64,000 nucleotides of DNA from the NCBI GenBank assembly GCA_963803125.1, contig CAWDLR010000003.1, positions 248,001 to 312,000 of the forward strand. Direction: 5' to 3'. Below are positions 14,510-23,059 of the stretch, in pieces. A program made the position numbers and the translations under genes. The stretch comes from G963675935 sp963803125. Lineage in GTDB: Bacteria > Planctomycetota > Planctomycetia > Pirellulales > Thermoguttaceae. Under the pieces are notes generated by a model that saw only the letters and a list, made by a program, of their open reading frames with translations, was not told where the DNA came from and ran no database searches. Position 1 is the first letter of the stretch. Each line of letters opens with the position of its first letter.

Positions 14510-17217
14510 CCCTCGTGCCAACGATCTACATCGACGACCGGCCGTACGAGGTAGCCGACGGGCAGAACCTGCTCCGCGCCTGCCTGTCGTTGGGATTCAA
14601 CCTGCCCTATTTCTGCTGGCACCCGGCGATGCACTCGATCGGCGCCTGCCGCCAATGCGCGATCAAGCAGTTCAAGGACGAGAACGACAAGAAGGGGAAG
14701 ATCGTGATGGCCTGCATGACCGCGGTGGCCGACGGCGTGCGGATCTCGATCGACGACCCCGAGGCCCGCCAGTTCCGCCGCGGCGTGATCGAGTTCCTCA
14801 TGGTCAACCACCCGCACGACTGCCCCGTCTGCGACGAAGGAGGCGAGTGCCATCTGCAAGACATGACCGTGATGACCGGGCACGACTATCGCCGCTTCCG
14901 TTTCCGCAAACGCACGCACTGCAACCAGGACCTGGGACCGCTGGTGAATCACGAGATGAACCGCTGCATAGCCTGCTATCGCTGCGTGCGATTCTATTGC
15001 GACTACGCCGGCGGCCGCGACCTCGAAGTCTTTCAGTGGCACAATCACGTCTATTTCGGCCGGGACGCCGACGGCCCGCTGGAGAGCGCATTCAGCGGCA
15101 ATCTGGTGGAAATCTGCCCCACGGGCGTCTTCACCGACAAGACGCTGAAAACGCACTACACCCGCAAATGGGACCTGCAAACGGCCCCTTCGATCTGCGT
15201 GCATTGCGGCGTGGGCTGCAACACGATCCCCGGCGAGCGCTACGGCCACTTGCGGCGGATTCGCAACCGCTACCATCGCGCGGTGAACGGTTACTTCCTC
15301 TGCGACCGCGGCCGTTACGGTTACGAATTCGTCAACGGCCCGCGCCGCATTCGCCGGGCCTGCATTCGCTCCGCCGCGGCTGATAGCCCCGCGGCGCTGC
15401 AAGAGGCGGCGGCGCTGCTCGGTCAAGCGAAGGGCGTGATCGGCATCGGCTCGCCGCGGGCATCGCTGGAGGCCAATTTCGCCCTGCGATCGCTGGTCGG
15501 GGCCGATCACTTCTATCGCGGTCTGTCGGATCACGAATGCCGGCTCGTGGATACGGCGATCGGACTGTTGCGGCATGGCTGTGCGCAGGCGCCCTCGCTC
15601 GACGACGTCGCCCACTCCGACGCGGTGCTGGTGCTGGGGGAAGACGTTACCAACACGGCGCCGATGCTGGCCCTATCGCTGCGCCAATCGACGCTGCAAC
15701 GCGAGATCGACCTCACCCGGCGGCTGCACATCCACTGGTGGGATGACGCGGCGGTGCGCGAGGCCTTGCAGCAGCGCCGCGGGCCGCTGTTTGTCGCGAC
15801 GCCGGCGGCCACCCGGCTCGACGACGTGGCCACCCATCTCTATCGTGCCGCGCCGGATGATCTGGTGCGCTTCGCCGCGGCGATCACCTATGCCCTGGGG
15901 GCGCCCGTGCCGCCGCTCCACCCGCCGACTGACGATCTGGCGGCGTTGGTCGAGAAGATCGCCGAGACGCTCTATCACGCCCAACGTCCGCTGGTGGTTT
16001 CCGGCACCGGCGGCGGAAGCGAGGCCATGCTGCACGCGGCGGCCAACGTCGCCTGGGCCCTCTGTCGGGCAGGACGCTGCACGCAACTCTGCCTCGCCGT
16101 TCCCGAGTGCAACACGTTGGGCTTGGGCTTGATCGGCGGCGGCAGCCTCGACAATGCCTGCCGCGCGGTTGCGGAAGGAAAAGCCGACACGGTCATCGTC
16201 TTGGAGAACGATCTGTTTCGTCGCGCCGACGCGGATACGGTGAACAGACTGCTGAAGACCGCAAAGCACACCATCGTCATCGACCATTTGGAGAGTCCGA
16301 CGACGGCGGCGGCCGAAATCGTGCTTCCCGCGGCCACCTTCGCCGAATCCGACGGCACGCTGGTCAACTACGAAGGCCGGGCGCAGCGGTTCTTCCGCGT
16401 TTTCACGCCGGCGGCGGAGATCCGCGAGAGCTGGGGCTGGCTCGGCGAACTGATGGTTGCCGCCGGCCGGGCCAACGCTGCACCGTGGGCGGACTTCGAT
16501 CAACTCGTCGCCGCGTTGGCCGAGGCAATGCCCGTCTTCGCCCCGGTCAAGGAGATCGCCCCGCCGGCCGGTTTCCGGATTGCCGGCCAGAAGATCCCGC
16601 GCCAGCCGCACCGCTACAGCGGGCGAACCGCGATCAGTGCCGACGCGACCGTCGCCGAAGGGCAGCCGCCGGACGATGCCGATTCGGCGTTGGCGTTCTC
16701 GATGGAGGGCTCGGAGCGGCAGCCCCCGCCGCCGCTGGTCGCGCACTTCTGGGCTCCGGGCTGGAACTCGGTCCAGGCCGTCACGCGGTTTCAGGAAGAG
16801 GTGAACGGGCCGCTGCGCGGCGGCGATTCCGGCCGTCGGCTGATCGAGCCGGCGCGAGATGCGACGCTGGCCTATCTCACCGATCTGCCGCCAGCCTTTG
16901 AGACGCGGCCGTACCAGTGGCTGCTGGTTCCGCTGCATCACGTCTTCGGCTCGGAGGAGTTGAGCGTGCTTTCGCCGGGCGTCGCCCAACTCGCCCCGCC
17001 CTCCTACGTGGCAATGTGCGGCGAAGACGCCCGGCGGTTGGGCGTGGAAGAGGGCGACGCGATCGACGTGTATCTCGACGACGTCCCGTGGCGATTGCCG
17101 CTGCGGCGGATGCCGTCGCTGCCCGCCGGCGTCGCCGGCATACCGCTGGGACTGCCCGGCGGCCGCGTGGCCGCGCTGCCGAAATGGGCAAAGCTCGCAA
17201 AGGCCGACCTGCCATGA
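14494..17217 (+). CDS. nuoG: NADH-quinone oxidoreductase subunit G
   Basis: A 907-residue iron-sulfur subunit of the molybdopterin-oxidoreductase superfamily. The N-terminal 2Fe-2S ferredoxin domain is seen in the Cys-rich FCWHPAM...GACRQC region. A His-Cys cluster follows (HPHDCPVCDEGGECHLQD), then a 4Fe-4S set (NRCIACYRCVRF) and an extra cluster site (CVHCGVGCN). The large C-terminal domain keeps the superfamily fold but should not carry a catalytic molybdenum in complex I. The start at 14494 overlaps nuoF; a GTG seven codons later is an alternative. Confidence 0.93.
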   Translation: MPVEVTLVPTIYIDDRPYEVADGQNLLRACLSLGFNLPYFCWHPAMHSIGACRQCAIKQFKDENDKKGKIVMACMTAVADGVRISIDDPEARQFRRGVIEFLMVNHPHDCPVCDEGGECHLQDMTVMTGHDYRRFRFRKRTHCNQDLGPLVNHEMNRCIACYRCVRFYCDYAGGRDLEVFQWHNHVYFGRDADGPLESAFSGNLVEICPTGVFTDKTLKTHYTRKWDLQTAPSICVHCGVGCNTIPGERYGHLRRIRNRYHRAVNGYFLCDRGRYGYEFVNGPRRIRRACIRSAAADSPAALQEAAALLGQAKGVIGIGSPRASLEANFALRSLVGADHFYRGLSDHECRLVDTAIGLLRHGCAQAPSLDDVAHSDAVLVLGEDVTNTAPMLALSLRQSTLQREIDLTRRLHIHWWDDAAVREALQQRRGPLFVATPAATRLDDVATHLYRAAPDDLVRFAAAITYALGAPVPPLHPPTDDLAALVEKIAETLYHAQRPLVVSGTGGGSEAMLHAAANVAWALCRAGRCTQLCLAVPECNTLGLGLIGGGSLDNACRAVAEGKADTVIVLENDLFRRADADTVNRLLKTAKHTIVIDHLESPTTAAAEIVLPAATFAESDGTLVNYEGRAQRFFRVFTPAAEIRESWGWLGELMVAAGRANAAPWADFDQLVAALAEAMPVFAPVKEIAPPAGFRIAGQKIPRQPHRYSGRTAISADATVAEGQPPDDADSALAFSMEGSERQPPPPLVAHFWAPGWNSVQAVTRFQEEVNGPLRGGDSGRRLIEPARDATLAYLTDLPPAFETRPYQWLLVPLHHVFGSEELSVLSPGVAQLAPPSYVAMCGEDARRLGVEEGDAIDVYLDDVPWRLPLRRMPSLPAGVAGIPLGLPGGRVAALPKWAKLAKADLP

Positions 17218-18182
17218 CGGATATCGTTCAGACAATCATCCTGCCGATCGTGATCGTCGCCGTCGTGCTGCTCGGCGTGTTGACGCTGGCCGCGGGTCTG
17301 ATCTGGCTGGAGCGGCGGCTGTTGGCCCTCTGGCAGGATCGCTACGGACCGAATCGCGTGGGCCCCTTCGGGCTGCTGCAAGTGCTGGCCGACATGGTCA
17401 AGATCTTCAGCAAGGAAGACTGGATTCCGCCCTTTGCCGACAGGGCGACGTTCGTGCTGGCCCCCTGCATCATCGTGGCGACGACGCTCCTCTCCTTCGC
17501 GGTGATCGCCTTCGCGCCGGGCTTCGTCGTCTGCGACCTGAACATCGGGCTGCTGTTCTTCCTGGCGATGTCGTCGTTGGGCGTCTATAGCGTCGTCTTG
17601 GGCGGTTGGGCGTCGAACAACAAATATTCGCTCCTAGGCAGCCTGCGTGCCGCCGGGCAGATGCTGAGCTACGAGGTCTTCATGGGGCTGTCGCTCTTGG
17701 GCGTGGTGGCGCTGGCCGGTTCGTTGAACCTCACCGCGATCGTCGAAGCCCAGCGGCGGCTGTGGTTCTGCGTCCCGCAGTTCCTCGGCCTGCTGGTCTT
17801 CATCGTGGCGGGGCTGGCCGAGGCGCGGCGTCTCCCCTTCGATCTGCCCGAGGCCGAGAACGAACTGGTGGCCGGCTATCACGTCGAGTATTCGAGCATG
17901 AAGTTCGGCATGTTCTTCTTGGGCGAATACGTGGGCATCCTGCTGATCTCGGCGATCATCACCACGCTTTTTTTCGGCGGCTGGCTGGGCCCTTGGCTGC
18001 CGCCGATCGTCTGGTTTGTTCTGAAAATGATGGTCCTGGTCGCGGGGTTCATCCTCTCGCGCGCTGCGCTGCCCCGCCCGCGCTACGACCAGTTGATGGC
18101 GTGGGGATGGAAAGTCATGCTGCCCTTGGCACTGCTGAATCTGGTAGTCACCGGGGGCGTGTTGTTGGCCGTTTCATCTTGA
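17214..18182 (+). CDS. nuoH: NADH-quinone oxidoreductase subunit H
   Basis: A membrane subunit at the quinone-binding interface, 322 residues and about eight helices. Typical motifs are YGPNRVGPFGLLQ, a downstream DMVKIFSKED, LAEARRLPFDLPEAENELVA and the EYSSMKFGMFFLGEY loop. The ATG overlaps the nuoG stop by 4 bases. An 82-base gap with a 9-bp hairpin follows before nuoI; this is the only real gap inside the operon. Confidence 0.95.
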   Translation: MTDIVQTIILPIVIVAVVLLGVLTLAAGLIWLERRLLALWQDRYGPNRVGPFGLLQVLADMVKIFSKEDWIPPFADRATFVLAPCIIVATTLLSFAVIAFAPGFVVCDLNIGLLFFLAMSSLGVYSVVLGGWASNNKYSLLGSLRAAGQMLSYEVFMGLSLLGVVALAGSLNLTAIVEAQRRLWFCVPQFLGLLVFIVAGLAEARRLPFDLPEAENELVAGYHVEYSSMKFGMFFLGEYVGILLISAIITTLFFGGWLGPWLPPIVWFVLKMMVLVAGFILSRAALPRPRYDQLMAWGWKVMLPLALLNLVVTGGVLLAVSS

Positions 18183-18204
18183 GAACAATAGAACGCAAGG
18201 ATAG

Positions 18205-18225
18205 CCGGGAGCTAACAGCTCCCGG
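18205..18225. repeat. Short perfect hairpin between nuoH and nuoI
   Basis: CCGGGAGCT, loop AAC, AGCTCCCGG: a 9-bp perfect stem with a 3-base loop. There is no T-run on either strand, so termination is unlikely. It could stabilise or process the operon mRNA, or be a dispersed palindromic repeat that landed in the intercistronic gap. Confidence 0.7.
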
Positions 18226-18264
18226 TCGTGACGTTGTTTACCAAACATCGACGGAGCATAACCT

Positions 18265-18780
18265 ATGGGAAGCCTGATCTCGGCGTTTTGGCGGGTATTC
18301 CTGCATACGTTCCGCCGCCGCGTGACCGTGCAGTATCCCGAGGAGAAGGCCTACTTGCCGCCGCGATGGCGGGGGCGGATCATTCTCGCCCGCGATCCGG
18401 ACGGCGGTGAGCGCTGCGTCGCCTGTTATCTCTGCGCGGCGGCCTGCCCGGTCGATTGCATCGCGTTGCAGGCGACGGAGGACGAGCATGGCCGCCGCTA
18501 TCCCGCGTTCTTCCGCATCAATTTTTCCCGCTGCATCTTCTGCGGCTTCTGCGAGGAGGCCTGCCCGACCTACGCCATCCAATTGACGCCCGACTTCGAA
18601 ATGGGCGAATACAACCGGCAGAATTTGGTCTACGAGAAGGAGGACCTGCTGATCGCCGGGCCGGGAAAGTATCCCGGCTACGATTTCTACCGCGTGGCCG
18701 GGCTGGCGATCGGCGGCAAAGACAAGGGTCAAGCCGAAAACGAGGACCCGCCGGTCGATTTGCGGAGCCTCTTGCCGTAA
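18265..18780 (+). CDS. nuoI: NADH-quinone oxidoreductase subunit I
   Basis: A 171-residue ferredoxin-like subunit with two 4Fe-4S clusters (N6a and N6b), seen as CVACYLCAAACPVDCI and CIFCGFCEEACPTYAI. The N-terminal amphipathic segment (SLISAFWRVFLHTFRRRVTV) packs against the membrane arm. It is preceded by the 82-base gap with a hairpin and followed after 6 bases by nuoJ. Confidence 0.95.
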   Translation: MGSLISAFWRVFLHTFRRRVTVQYPEEKAYLPPRWRGRIILARDPDGGERCVACYLCAAACPVDCIALQATEDEHGRRYPAFFRINFSRCIFCGFCEEACPTYAIQLTPDFEMGEYNRQNLVYEKEDLLIAGPGKYPGYDFYRVAGLAIGGKDKGQAENEDPPVDLRSLLP

Positions 18781-18786
18781 GGAGAC

Positions 18787-19329
18787 ATGCCCCCAATGAA
18801 CGTGCTCTTCTACATTTCGGCCGCCGTGGCAATTGCCGCAACCGCAATGGTGATTACGCGGACCAACGCCGTGCATGCGCTGCTCTACCTGATCGTGTCG
18901 CTGTTGGCCGTGGCGCTGGTCTTCTTCGCGTTCGGCGCTCCGCTGGTGGCCGCGCTGGAGGTGATCATCTATGCCGGGGCGATCGTGGTATTGTTCCTTT
19001 TTGTGGTGATGATGCTCAACCTGGGCGCCGAGAGCACGGCCGAGGAGCGACAGTGGCTGCCTGCCGGAATTTGGATTGGCCCCGGTTGCTTGACGTTGAT
19101 CCTCTTGGGCGAATTGCTTTACGTGTTCTGGCACGCCCCGCAATCTTTGCCCGGTGGAGCGGCGATCGGTCCCGAGCAGGTGGGCGCGACGTTGTTCGGC
19201 ACGTACCTGTTGGGGGTGGAACTGGCTTCGATGTTGTTGCTGGCCGGTCTGGTCGGCGCCTATCATTTGGCCCGCCGCGATTCGGCTGCGGAGAGAGAAG
19301 GAGGGGCGCATGGCCACGGTCCCGCTTGA
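18787..19329 (+). CDS. nuoJ: NADH-quinone oxidoreductase subunit J
   Basis: A 180-residue membrane subunit with five predicted helices. It has the conserved AVHALLYLIVSLL and EVIIYAGAIVVLFLFVVMML stretches, the latter being the pi-bulge helix of NuoJ. The polar C-terminus overlaps nuoK by 20 bases. A second in-frame ATG at 18796 could also be used. Confidence 0.93.
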   Translation: MPPMNVLFYISAAVAIAATAMVITRTNAVHALLYLIVSLLAVALVFFAFGAPLVAALEVIIYAGAIVVLFLFVVMMLNLGAESTAEERQWLPAGIWIGPGCLTLILLGELLYVFWHAPQSLPGGAAIGPEQVGATLFGTYLLGVELASMLLLAGLVGAYHLARRDSAAEREGGAHGHGPA

Positions 19330-19618
19330 AATTGGCCTGCTTCTGGCCGCGGTGTTGTTCGCGCTGGGATTGCTGGGCGTTCTGGTGCGGCGGAACGTGA
19401 TTTTCCTGCTAATGTCGATCGAAATCATGCTCAACGCGGCCGGAGTGGCGTTCGTCGCCGCCGCCGCCCGCTGGCAACAGCCCGACGGGCAGGTGATGTT
19501 CCTGTTTATCCTCTCGATGGCGGCGGCGGAAGTGGCGGTCGGCCTGGCCCTGGTATTGCAACTCCATCACCGTCTGAAAACCCTCGACGTCGACAAGGCG
19601 AGCCGTATGCGAGGTTGA
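19310..19618 (+). CDS. nuoK: NADH-quinone oxidoreductase subunit K
   Basis: A 102-residue, three-helix subunit. It carries the conserved SIEIMLNAAGVAFVA helix, with the functional Glu of the family, and a third helix containing MAAAEVAVGLALVLQ with a second conserved Glu. The start ATG at 19310 lies within the nuoJ 3' end, preceded by the strong ribosome binding site AAGGAGG. One base separates it from nuoL. Confidence 0.94.
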   Translation: MATVPLEIGLLLAAVLFALGLLGVLVRRNVIFLLMSIEIMLNAAGVAFVAAAARWQQPDGQVMFLFILSMAAAEVAVGLALVLQLHHRLKTLDVDKASRMRG

Positions 19619-19619
19619 C

Positions 19620-21515
19620 ATGTCTACGCTGCTATGGCTGATTCCCACAATTCCGATGGTTGGCTTCGTCGTGCTGGCGTTGGCGGGAGCGCGTCTGCCG
19701 CGGGCGGCGATCGCGTCGATTGGAGTGTGCAGCATCGCCGCCTCCGCCGTTCTGGCCTTGGTCTTGAGCGGGATGTTTATCCTCTCGCCGCCGGTCGATC
19801 ACGTCTGCCGGCAAACGCTCTGGACGTGGATCGGCGTGGACGGGTTCGCGGCCACAATCGGGTTCTACTTCGATGCCCTGGCGCTGGTGATGGTACTGGT
19901 GGTGACGTTCGTCGGGTTTTTGATCCACTTGTATTCCGCCGAGTTCATGGCCGGTGACGAGGGATACGGCCGCTACTTCGCCTATATGAACCTCTTCGTC
20001 GCCTCGATGCTCGTGCTGCTGTTGGCCGACAACCTGCTGCTGCTCTATTTGGGTTGGGAAGGCGTGGGGCTGTGCAGCTATCTGCTGATCGGTTTCTGGT
20101 ACCGCGAGCCGGCCAACGGCGCGGCGGCGCGAAAGGCGTTTCTGGTCACCCGCGTCGGCGATACGGCGATGGCGATCGGTCTGCTGCTGCTGTTTGTGAA
20201 CTTGGGCACGCTGGACATTCAGGAGTCGATGCAAAGGGCCGTCGCGGATTGGCCGGTCGGCGGTGGTCTGGCCATCGCGGCGGCGGCGCTCTTGTTGGGC
20301 GGGGCGTTGGGCAAATCCGCGCAATTGCCGCTGCAAACCTGGCTGCCCGACGCCATGGCCGGCCCCACCCCGGTCAGCGCGCTGATCCACGCCGCCACGA
20401 TGGTGACCGCCGGCGTCTACCTGATCGCGCGGACCCATCTGCTCTTCAGCTTGGCCCCGCCGGTGCAGACCGCCGTGGCCGTCATCGGCGCGGCAACCTT
20501 GCTGCTGGCCGGCTGCAGCGCCTTGACGCAATGGGACATCAAGCGGGTGCTGGCCTACTCGACGATCAGTCAGATCGGCTACATGTTCCTGGCCCTGGGC
20601 GTCGGCGCCTGGGCGGCCGCGATCCTGCATTTCATGGTCCATGCCTTCTTCAAGGCCCTGCTCTTCCTGGGCGCCGGCGTGGTGATTCTCGCCCTCCGCG
20701 ACGAGCACGACATGTTCAAGATGGGCGGGCTGCGGAAACAATTGCCCGTCACTTTTTGGACGTTCCTGGTGGCCAGCAGTTCGTTGGCCGCCGTGCCCGT
20801 GGTGACGGCCGGCTTCTACAGCAAAGACATGATCCTCTTCGAGGCCTGGTCTTCGGCTCGCGGAAGCTTCTGGCTCTGGGCCGCCGGGCTGTTCGGCGCG
20901 CTGCTGACTTCGATCTACACGTTCCGCATGGTCTTCTTGGCGTTCTTCGGCCCGGCCCGTCAACAGGTCGATCACAGACCCGGTTGGCGCATCGAGATTC
21001 CGTTGGTTGTGCTGGCGGTGTTGTCGGTGATCGGCGGGCTGGTGGAAATGCCCCGCACGATCGGCAACTTGCCGTGGTTTTCCGACTTTTTGCAACAGAA
21101 CGCCTTGCCGCGGCCGCCCGCCACCGGCGCCGGCGTAGGGACAGAACTGGCACTCCAAATCATCGCCGCCGTCACCTGTTTCATCGGCATCGGGCTGGCG
21201 TATTGGTGGTTCCTGGCCAGGCCCGGGCAAATGGAGGCGGCGGCGCGAAGCCCGTTGGGCAGCGTCTTGCATCGCCTCTGGTTCGCCGATTGGGGCTTCG
21301 ATTGGCTCTATGACCGGCTGTTCGTGCGGCCCTACAGGTGGCTCGCGGAAATCGACCGCGACGACTTTTTCGACTCGATCTACACGGCCGTCGCCTGGCT
21401 GACCCGCGCTCTCCACGAAGCGGTGCGCGCCAGCCAGACCGGCCTGCTGCGCCGCTACGCCGTGGGAATCGTCATCGGCGCGCTGATCGCCTTGGCCTGT
21501 ATGGTGTGGCTATGA
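19620..21515 (+). CDS. nuoL: NADH-quinone oxidoreductase subunit L
   Basis: The largest antiporter-like membrane subunit (631 residues), with about 16 helices and the long lateral helix at the C-terminal end. Recognisable segments are LLYLGWEGVGLCSYLLIGFW, FLVTRVGDTAMAIGLLL, LQTWLPDAMAGPTPVSALIH and the later LLAGCSALTQWDIKRVLAYS with STISQIGYM. It contributes to proton translocation. Its stop overlaps the nuoM start (ATGA). Confidence 0.95.
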   Translation: MSTLLWLIPTIPMVGFVVLALAGARLPRAAIASIGVCSIAASAVLALVLSGMFILSPPVDHVCRQTLWTWIGVDGFAATIGFYFDALALVMVLVVTFVGFLIHLYSAEFMAGDEGYGRYFAYMNLFVASMLVLLLADNLLLLYLGWEGVGLCSYLLIGFWYREPANGAAARKAFLVTRVGDTAMAIGLLLLFVNLGTLDIQESMQRAVADWPVGGGLAIAAAALLLGGALGKSAQLPLQTWLPDAMAGPTPVSALIHAATMVTAGVYLIARTHLLFSLAPPVQTAVAVIGAATLLLAGCSALTQWDIKRVLAYSTISQIGYMFLALGVGAWAAAILHFMVHAFFKALLFLGAGVVILALRDEHDMFKMGGLRKQLPVTFWTFLVASSSLAAVPVVTAGFYSKDMILFEAWSSARGSFWLWAAGLFGALLTSIYTFRMVFLAFFGPARQQVDHRPGWRIEIPLVVLAVLSVIGGLVEMPRTIGNLPWFSDFLQQNALPRPPATGAGVGTELALQIIAAVTCFIGIGLAYWWFLARPGQMEAAARSPLGSVLHRLWFADWGFDWLYDRLFVRPYRWLAEIDRDDFFDSIYTAVAWLTRALHEAVRASQTGLLRRYAVGIVIGALIALACMVWL

Positions 21516-23059
21516 TTCTCGCTTGGTTAATCATCATTCTGGTCGTGGGTGGGCTGCTGGCCTGGCTGGCGGCGGGGCTGGATGATGCCTGGCCTCGCTG
21601 GATCTCCCTGGGCGCGCTGGTGATCGACCTCTGCTGGACCATCGTGATTTGGATTCTGCCCCGCGGCGGCGGACCCTGGTTGGCGGAAGTCTCCTGGCCC
21701 TGGATCCCTTCGCTGGGAGTCCGATTTCATCTCGCTATGGACGGCCTCAGCCTGCCGCTGGTGGCGCTGACGGCTCTGCTGGGGATCATGGCCGTGGCCG
21801 CCTCGTGGACGGAGATCCGCGCCCGCGTCGGCTTCTTCCATTTTAATTTGATGTGGGTGCTTGCCGGCATCGTCGGCGTCTTCCTGGCGATGGACCTGTT
21901 CCTCTTTTATTTCTTCTGGGAACTGATGCTGGTGCCGATGTATCTCCTGATCGCCATCTGGGGCCACGAGAACCGGCAATACGCGGCGGTGAAGTTCTTC
22001 CTGTTCACGCAGCTCAGCGGGCTGTTGATGCTGCTGGCCATCCTCGCGCTCTACTTCGTCCACGGCCGCACGCCGGTGGTCTATACCTTTGACTATGGAG
22101 AATTGCTCGGCACGGCCCCGGGCGCCGCGGCGGCAATGCTCATCATGCTGGGATTCCTGGTCGCTTTTGCCGTGAAACTGCCAGTAGTGCCGCTGCACAC
22201 CTGGCTGCCCGACGCCCATACCGAGGCGCCGACGGCCGGCAGCGTGGTGTTGGCGGGCCTGCTGCTGAAGACCGGGGCCTACGGCATGATTCGTTTCGTG
22301 GTGCCGCTGTTTCCGGCGGCGGCCGCCGCGTTCTCCCCCATCGCCATGACCCTGGCCGTGATCGGCATCCTCTACGGGGCGCTGCTGGCTTTCGCCCAGA
22401 CCGATCTGAAACGCTTGGTGGCCTACACCAGCGTCAGCCACATGGGCTTTGTGCTGCTGGGAATCTTCGCCTGGAACACGCTGGGGCTGCAAGGGGCAAT
22501 CATCCAGATCCTCTGCCACGGACTCAGCACCGGGGCGCTGTTCATCATCGTCGGCGCCTTGCAGCAGCGCACCGGCACCCGCGACTTGCGGCGGTTGGGC
22601 GGACTGTGGAGCACGATGCCGCGACTGGGCGGCGTCGCCATGTTCTTCGCCCTGGCCTCGCTGGGCTTGCCCGGGTTGGGCAATTTCGTCGGCGAATTCC
22701 TGGTGCTGCTGGGGACGTACCAGCGCAGCGTTCCGCTGGCGGTCTGCGCGGCGCTCGGCCTGATCGTGGCGACCGTCTATTCGCTCTGGATCGTGCAGCA
22801 GGCGTTCCACGGCCCCAACCGCGAAGGCTGGAAGCTGCCCGATCTCGGCCGCCGAGAAGCGATCATGATGGGAATTCTCATGGCAGCGCTGCTCTGGCTG
22901 GGCCTGTATCCCGCGCCGCTGTTCCGCACCACCGAGCCGGCGCTGAAGACCCTAGAGACGGCTGCACCTGTCGCCCAATTTGCGGCCGGTGGACAGGCGT
23001 CGGCAAACGCGCGGGCGGAACCAGCAGCGATTAAGACGATCAACCAACAACTCCCATGA
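21512..23059 (+). CDS. nuoM: NADH-quinone oxidoreductase subunit M
   Basis: A 515-residue antiporter-like subunit. Hallmarks are FYFFWELMLVPMYLLI with the key Glu, the VPLHTWLPDAHTEAPTAGSV loop, LLKTGAYGMIRF and DLKRLVAYTSVSHMGFVLLG. The open frame continues upstream into nuoL; ATG 21512, overlapping the nuoL stop by 4 bases, is the sensible start. The end overlaps nuoN by 4 bases. Confidence 0.94.
   Translation: MILAWLIIILVVGGLLAWLAAGLDDAWPRWISLGALVIDLCWTIVIWILPRGGGPWLAEVSWPWIPSLGVRFHLAMDGLSLPLVALTALLGIMAVAASWTEIRARVGFFHFNLMWVLAGIVGVFLAMDLFLFYFFWELMLVPMYLLIAIWGHENRQYAAVKFFLFTQLSGLLMLLAILALYFVHGRTPVVYTFDYGELLGTAPGAAAAMLIMLGFLVAFAVKLPVVPLHTWLPDAHTEAPTAGSVVLAGLLLKTGAYGMIRFVVPLFPAAAAAFSPIAMTLAVIGILYGALLAFAQTDLKRLVAYTSVSHMGFVLLGIFAWNTLGLQGAIIQILCHGLSTGALFIIVGALQQRTGTRDLRRLGGLWSTMPRLGGVAMFFALASLGLPGLGNFVGEFLVLLGTYQRSVPLAVCAALGLIVATVYSLWIVQQAFHGPNREGWKLPDLGRREAIMMGILMAALLWLGLYPAPLFRTTEPALKTLETAAPVAQFAAGGQASANARAEPAAIKTINQQLP

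Noticed and set aside
15673..17235. 520-codon minus-strand frame opposite nuoG
   Set aside because: Shadow of nuoG with no recognisable protein features.
19632..21416. 594-codon open frame on the minus strand opposite nuoL
   Set aside because: High-GC shadow of nuoL: rich in Gln, His, Arg and Gly, with no domain-like pattern.
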